Below are positions 59,621 to 64,000 of a stretch of 64,000 nucleotides of DNA, piece after piece. Source of the stretch: Stappia stellulata DSM 5886. Lineage in GTDB: Bacteria > Pseudomonadota > Alphaproteobacteria > Rhizobiales > Stappiaceae. The stretch is taken from contig NZ_AUIM01000010.1 in NCBI RefSeq assembly GCF_000423705.1, forward strand, positions 1 through 64,000, written 5' to 3'. Below the pieces are notes generated by a model that saw nothing but the letters and a program-made list of their open reading frames with translations, had not been told where the DNA came from and did not search any database. Both the position numbers and the translations under genes were made by a program. Each line of letters starts with the position of its first letter. Position 1 is the stretch's first letter.

Positions 59621-61300
59621 TCAGAACTTGCCGTCGTAGGCGCGGCGCCCGATGCGGCAGGCCAGAAGTGTGTAGGTGTCGCGGGAAAGCGCCGCCTGCG
59701 CCTCGCGCTTGAGCGTTTCGGCGTCGTCCACCCACAGGCCGTGACCGCCCATGGCCCTGGCAAGTGCCGGAAAATCCGTGCCTTCGAAATCGACGCCGAC
59801 ATTGGCCCGCTGCCCGGCGCGCTGCTTCAGCTCGATCAGCGCCAGGCTTTCGTCGACAAGCACGCAGACAATCACCGGCAGACGCATGTCGCGCAACGTC
59901 GCCAGTTCACCAAGGCCCATTTCCAGACCGGCATCGCCGACGAAGACCACGACGGGCCTGTCCGGGTCGGCGAGTTTCTGGCCCATCCCGAGCGGCAGGG
60001 CGCAGGCCATGGTGCAAAGCGCGGAGGACTGAAGCATGCCGCGCGGCACCGCCGTGTGCCAGATCTGCGAGACCAGAATGCGATGCGCGCCGCTGTCGGC
60101 GGTGGCAACCGTTTCCGCCGGCAACACCTCGCGCAGGGTGTGAAAGACGCTCGCCGGTCCCCAGCCTTCCGGCTCCGGCGCGAATTGCGCGGCAAGGACT
60201 GCCCTGGCGTCGGCGATCTCGCCGCCCTCCCAGGTGGCTGTCGGGGAGAGGCCATCGGCCAGCGCATCCAGCCCGGCCGCAACGCCCGAGGCGAGCAGGT
60301 GACGCACGCCGTGCATGCCATGGGCGCGCGGGGTCGCCGCAATCTCGATCACCGGGGCATCGTGAGACCAGGGATCGCGCCAGTTGATGCGCATCTCGAT
60401 CGGATCATAGCCCAAAGCCAAGATGCAATCGGAGGCCTTGAAGAGCGGCAGGAGATGCGCATCGGCGCGAGGAGAAAGCCCCGCCCCGCCAAGCGCAAGC
60501 GGATCGGCCTCATCCATCAGCCCCTTGCCCTTGTAGGTGGTGACAAGCGGGACGCCATGCGCGCGGCAGAAGGCGGCAACAGCTTCGCCGGCGCCCTCGT
60601 TCACCGCATCGACGCCTGCAATCGCAATCGGGCGTTTGGCAGAAGCAAAAAGCGCACGCGCCGCTTCCAGCGCGGGACCTGCGGGCGTCAGGTCGGCGGG
60701 AGTGAGACCCGCCGGCAAGGGCCGCAACACCTCTTCGGTCGCGCCTTCGGCAACCGAGATCGGCACGTCGACATGCACCGGCCCCGGCTGACCGTCGAGA
60801 GCGATCCCGACCGCCTTGTCCATCATGGCGGAGAGCGCGCCGGGACTCGCGCGAAAGCTCGCCTTGACGATGGGGCGCAACAGCTGCTGGTGATCGAACA
60901 CCTGATGGGTGTAGGTCTCCGCCTCCGACGCATCGACGCAGCCGGTCAGGAAGATCAGCGGCACCCGGTCCTGCCAGGCATTGGCGACCACATTGACCGC
61001 ATTGGCAACACCCGGACCGAGCGTTGCCAGCAACACGCCCGGCGCGGCCGTCGCTCCGCTTGCACGCGCCTCGGCATGCCACACGCCCTCGGCCATGAAG
61101 CCGCCGGCGTTCTCGTGCTTGACGAGATGAAAGGCGATGCCGGCGTTTTCCAGCGCATCCATCAGCGCCAGCACCTCGCCGCCGGGAATGCCGAAGGCAT
61201 GGCGGCACCCCGCCTGGCGAAGCTTCTCCGCGATCAGCCCGGCACCCGTCGTCCCCGCACCCGTCGTCCCCGCATCCCTCGTCCCCGCATCCCTCGTCAT
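59621..61300 (-). CDS. Thiamine-diphosphate-dependent enzyme, acetolactate-synthase-like
   Basis: A 559-residue enzyme with three ThDP-enzyme domains. The catalytic Glu region is VKHENAGGFMAEG. The Mg/ThDP motif is FVGDAGLEMGLGEL (GDG replaced by GDA). Possible activities include decarboxylation or ligation of 2-oxo acids; the substrate is not evident. The N-terminus (TRDAGTRDAGTTGAGTTGAG) is encoded by a 15-bp tandem repeat and is probably dispensable. The ATG overlaps the CoA-transferase stop by 4 bp, so the pair works together, as in oxalate-type Frc/Oxc pairs. Confidence 0.83.
   Translation of the reverse strand: MTRDAGTRDAGTTGAGTTGAGLIAEKLRQAGCRHAFGIPGGEVLALMDALENAGIAFHLVKHENAGGFMAEGVWHAEARASGATAAPGVLLATLGPGVANAVNVVANAWQDRVPLIFLTGCVDASEAETYTHQVFDHQQLLRPIVKASFRASPGALSAMMDKAVGIALDGQPGPVHVDVPISVAEGATEEVLRPLPAGLTPADLTPAGPALEAARALFASAKRPIAIAGVDAVNEGAGEAVAAFCRAHGVPLVTTYKGKGLMDEADPLALGGAGLSPRADAHLLPLFKASDCILALGYDPIEMRINWRDPWSHDAPVIEIAATPRAHGMHGVRHLLASGVAAGLDALADGLSPTATWEGGEIADARAVLAAQFAPEPEGWGPASVFHTLREVLPAETVATADSGAHRILVSQIWHTAVPRGMLQSSALCTMACALPLGMGQKLADPDRPVVVFVGDAGLEMGLGELATLRDMRLPVIVCVLVDESLALIELKQRAGQRANVGVDFEGTDFPALARAMGGHGLWVDDAETLKREAQAALSRDTYTLLACRIGRRAYDGKF
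61244..61300 (-). repeat. 15-bp tandem repeat at start of ThDP-enzyme gene
   Basis: Nearly four units of a 15-bp repeat in two variants encode TRDAG/TTGAG. The length keeps the frame. Confidence 0.8.
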
Positions 61301-62598
61301 TGCGTCTCGTCTCCCTGCGCGCCGAAGGCGCCTTCCGCCGTCAGGCGCTCAAGCTCCGCCTCGTCAAGCTCCAGCGCCGAACGAAGCACCTCTCGCGTGT
61401 CCGCGCCGAGTTCCGGCGGCGCCCGCCGGAAGCTCACCGGCGTTTTCGAGAACCTCAGCGGATTGCCGATCAGGTCCACCGTTCCCGATGCGCTTGTCTC
61501 ATGCGGCATGGAAATGCGCATGCCGCGATGGCGCACCTGCGGATCGGCGAAAACCTCGCCGACATCGTTGATCGGCCCGCAGGGAACGCCGGCGGCTTCC
61601 AGCACGGCGATCCAGTCGCCGGCGTCGCGCGTGCGCGTCAGTCGCTCGATCTCCGGTTCGAGGGCCGCGCGGTTGCGCACGCGTTCGGCGTTGGCGGAAA
61701 AGCGCGGATCGTCGGCAAGCGACGGCGCACCCGCCACTTCGCAGAAGCGACGGAACTGCGCGTCGTTGCCGACCGCCAGAATGAAAGCGCCGTCGCGCGC
61801 CGGATAGGCGTTATAGGGCACGATTGCGGGATGGGCGTTGCCGCGCCGGGGCGGCACCGCACCGTCGGTGAGATAGGCAACACCCTGATTGATCAGCCAG
61901 GCGACCTGGGTGTCGAGCAGGGCGACGTCGATGTGCTGGCCCTCGCCCGTTGCCGTGCGGTGATGAAGGGCGGCCAGGATCGCGTTGGAGGCATACATGC
62001 CGCACATGACATCGGCGATGCCCACGCCCGCCTTGGTCGGCTCTCCGCCGTCCTCGTCGGCACGCCCGGTCAGCGACATCAGCCCGCCCATGCCCTGGAT
62101 CAAAAAGTCGTAGCCGGCGCGCGCCGCATAGGGACCGCTCTGGCCGAAGCCGGAGATCGAGCAATAGATCAAGCCGGGATTCGACGGCTTGAGATCGTCG
62201 TAACCGAGACCGCGCCGGGCGAGATCGCCGACCTTGAAATTCTCGATCAGCACGTCGGCCTTGCCCGCGAGCCGGCGCAGAAGATCCTGCCCCCCGGGCG
62301 CCGCGATATCGATGGCGAGCGAGCGCTTGTTGCGGTTGGCGGACAGATAATAGGCGCTCTCGCGTGTCTCGTTTCCTTGCGCGTCCTTGAGAAAGGGCGG
62401 TCCCCAGCCGCGGGTGTCGTCGCCGCGCCCCGGGCGTTCGATCTTCCACACGGTGGCGCCGAGATCGCCCAGCAATTGCGTGGCGGTGGGGCCGGCGAGA
62501 ATGCGCGACAGGTCGAGCACGACAAGGCCCGCAAGCGGCCCCCGGGGGGCGCCGCCGGACGGATCGGGCGGGGTTTCAGTCCCAAATGAGGTCGTCAC
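61297..62598 (-). CDS. Class III (CaiB/BaiF-family) CoA-transferase
   Basis: A 433-residue enzyme that moves CoA between carboxylic acids. It has LVVLDLSRILAGPTATQLLGDLGATVWKIERPG, DLRRRL-type ENFKVGDLARRGLGYDDL, and the catalytic Asp in GVGIADVMCGMYAS. The overlap with the ThDP-enzyme gene suggests activation of an acid to its CoA ester followed by a ThDP step. The acid is not known. Confidence 0.9.
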   Translation of the reverse strand: MTTSFGTETPPDPSGGAPRGPLAGLVVLDLSRILAGPTATQLLGDLGATVWKIERPGRGDDTRGWGPPFLKDAQGNETRESAYYLSANRNKRSLAIDIAAPGGQDLLRRLAGKADVLIENFKVGDLARRGLGYDDLKPSNPGLIYCSISGFGQSGPYAARAGYDFLIQGMGGLMSLTGRADEDGGEPTKAGVGIADVMCGMYASNAILAALHHRTATGEGQHIDVALLDTQVAWLINQGVAYLTDGAVPPRRGNAHPAIVPYNAYPARDGAFILAVGNDAQFRRFCEVAGAPSLADDPRFSANAERVRNRAALEPEIERLTRTRDAGDWIAVLEAAGVPCGPINDVGEVFADPQVRHRGMRISMPHETSASGTVDLIGNPLRFSKTPVSFRRAPPELGADTREVLRSALELDEAELERLTAEGAFGAQGDETQ

Positions 62599-62632
62599 CG
62601 GCGCGAAGGTCCTTTCAGGCGGTCGGAGAAAA

Positions 62633-63136
62633 TCAGACGGCGGCTCCCCTGCGCCAGCGCACGACGGCGCCGCAGACGAGACCGAAGATGAGATGCCCGA
62701 CGAGCGAGGCCCAGGTCAACTGGATGAAGCCGAGAAACGGCGGCAGTCCGGCAATCAGATGGGCCATGACGTAGAGCGCGAACACCCAGAGCCCGACGCC
62801 GAAGCCCAGCGCGACCACCGGCCAGGGCAGGAACGGCAGGAACCGGTCGGCAATCGGCCTGGCAATGAAGAGATAGCCGAGGGGATAGAAAACGATGCCG
62901 ACAACGAGATGCACGATCTCGGCCAGCGCAAAACTGCTGAACCCGAAGACCGACTGGACGAGGGCGGCCGGCTGCAACGGGCCGCCGACCCACAAGGGCG
63001 TGATGAAACGCGCCCAGATCTCCCAGGCGCCATCGGCAAAAAGGCCGGCGAGGATCGCGGTCGCGAGCGTCGCCAGCGTCAGCGGGGGAAACGGGCCGTG
63101 TTGCGGCCGGAGGGTGGAAGAGACGGAGGCGGGCAT
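62633..63136 (-). CDS. Hypothetical four-helix membrane protein
   Basis: A 167-residue protein I do not recognise. It has four membrane segments, including LTLATLATAILAGLFADGAWE and VVALGFGVGLWVFALYVMAHL, with an aromatic-rich first loop (WARFITPLWVGG). It lies 35 bp after the CoA-transferase start on the same strand. No function is implied by the sequence. Confidence 0.7.
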   Translation of the reverse strand: MPASVSSTLRPQHGPFPPLTLATLATAILAGLFADGAWEIWARFITPLWVGGPLQPAALVQSVFGFSSFALAEIVHLVVGIVFYPLGYLFIARPIADRFLPFLPWPVVALGFGVGLWVFALYVMAHLIAGLPPFLGFIQLTWASLVGHLIFGLVCGAVVRWRRGAAV

Positions 63137-63309
63137 GGATCAGGGCTCCTCAGGGCGACCCGCCGGACCCGGCGGCGTTGCAGGCAGACGCCGGGAACCG
63201 GTTGTCCGGTCCCGACATCCGACTGTGGGAGCAATGCCCGCTCCGTTCAAATCAACCGAGCGAGACGCGCCGGCCAGTTGCCCTCACGCTGGCGTGACCA
63301 GGCGCCGGG

Positions 63310-64000
63310 TCAGGCTTTCGCCTTTTCCGGCTCCGGTTCGAAAAACGCGCGCGACGGCACGAAGGCAACGCCAAGGGCTGCATGAGCGGAGAGACGGAGC
63401 GGCAGCAGGCATTCCGGCGGCACGGTCTCCTCCGGCAGGCGCCAGAGGCGCGTTGCCAGTGCCAGCCGTCCGACCCACTCGCCCGAGGTGCCAAGCGCAA
63501 GCGGGACCGCGATGGCGGGACCGAGGATCACCGGCAGGAGCGGCCAGACGAGGTCCGGCGCAAAGGCCGCCGCCCAGGCAAAGCCGGCAAAGCCGAAGAC
63601 CATCTGCGGCCAGAGCCGCGACACGCAAAGACCGAGCGGAAGGGCGCGCGTGTCGCGCACCTGTGCGCCCCAGCCCATCGCCTTGCCAAAGGGGAGACCG
63701 GCAATGAAGAGCGACACGGCAACGGCGACGACCGGCGCCATCAGGGCCGCGAAGACGATTTCCGACAGCGACCCCAAAACGATCCGAACCGGCCCGCCAA
63801 AGGCCGCGCGCAAACGCCGGTCGGCAAGGATGTCGATCACGGTGGCGATCTTGGGCGCGAAGATCATCGTCAGGATCACGACGAAAAGCGTGAAGCCGGA
63901 AGCCTGCTCGAACTGCACCAGATCCGCACCGCCAAGGGCGACAACCCCGGCACCGGTCGTCATGAAGAGGAGCCACGCGGGGGCGGACACGAACATCAGG
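63310..64000 (-). CDS. opgH: Glucans biosynthesis glucosyltransferase OpgH, C-terminal part (cut by window edge)
   Basis: The last ~230 residues of a large membrane glucosyltransferase. The segments IFAPKIATVIDIL, PVRIVLGSLSEIVFAALMAPV, GAQVRDTRALPLG and LPVILGPAIAVPLALGTSGEWVG match the C-terminal membrane region of OpgH/MdoH, which polymerises beta-glucan for the periplasm. The frame continues past base 64000. It agrees with opgC at 54747-56024. Confidence 0.8.
   Translation of the reverse strand, partial: LMFVSAPAWLLFMTTGAGVVALGGADLVQFEQASGFTLFVVILTMIFAPKIATVIDILADRRLRAAFGGPVRIVLGSLSEIVFAALMAPVVAVAVSLFIAGLPFGKAMGWGAQVRDTRALPLGLCVSRLWPQMVFGFAGFAWAAAFAPDLVWPLLPVILGPAIAVPLALGTSGEWVGRLALATRLWRLPEETVPPECLLPLRLSAHAALGVAFVPSRAFFEPEPEKAKA

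Overview
The window comes from a GC-rich alphaproteobacterium, most likely of the Hyphomicrobiales (Rhizobiales). Three things point there: a RirA-type iron operator (TGA-N9-TCA) upstream of hemP, opgC and opgH genes for substituted periplasmic glucans, and many short GC-rich palindromic repeats. A Stappia/Labrenzia-like relative would fit, but I cannot prove the genus from sequence alone. Almost all of the window is ordinary chromosome in short operons with 4-bp start/stop overlaps. The only insertion-sequence trace is a cut-off IS3-type transposase at the left edge.

Layout. 1-2475: IS remnant, an AMI1-like amidase and two copies of a 33-bp repeat flanking it. 2476-8950: a disulfide-handling operon (DsbA-like, TlpA-like, DsbD; resembling scs) divergent from an L,D-transpeptidase and a QseB/PmrA-type two-component system, with a perfect CTTAAG-N5-CTTAAG box between them. 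9009-10808: recQ. 11022-17656: a sugar locus with two sugar-porter permeases, a GMC oxidoreductase, a DegT aminotransferase and a divergent sugar nucleotidyltransferase. 17666-27193: a second two-component system, then a small PepSY protein, a His/Asp-repeat secreted protein, a DUF2271 protein with a flavinylation-like motif, a PepSY/flavodoxin/FNR fusion, ApbE, a P1B-type metal ATPase and a VIT-family transporter. I read this as an extracytoplasmic flavin-redox and metal-handling regulon. 27311-37401: SDR, CDF transporter, a methyltransferase, a fused PabB-PabC, a nucleotidyltransferase, and pheS/pheT separated by a small membrane protein. 37542-39808: hemP, a DUF2325 protein and a heme-monooxygenase-like protein around the RirA-type box. 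39899-40999: mtnA.

41084-49603 is the most unusual part. A divergent arginyl-tRNA-synthetase paralog converges on a minus-strand series: PLP aminotransferase, HAD phosphatase, saccharopine-dehydrogenase-like oxidoreductase, SAM methyltransferase, a tRNA-like gene with anticodon UGG, and a 109-residue peptide gene with a ten-base perfect Shine-Dalgarno sequence. The tRNA has Arg-like ends (G1:C72, G73) and a ~110-nt insertion in its D-loop. Of the peptide's 15 proline codons, 14 are CCA, exactly the codon the neighbouring tRNA would read. The adjacent methyltransferase gene uses CCA for none of its 20 prolines. I infer a candidate dedicated aaRS/tRNA/peptide system, possibly placing a special amino acid made by the operon at CCA codons. 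This is a hypothesis, and the D-loop insertion could instead mean a broken tRNA gene.

49637-64000: a hypothetical protein, a K+ channel with a zinc ribbon, cydAB with a small partner subunit, a PHB-depolymerase-like esterase, opgC, a TTC38-like TPR protein, a YeeE/YedE sulfur transporter, a DUF302 protein, a ThDP enzyme overlapping a class III CoA-transferase, a membrane protein and the C-terminal part of opgH.
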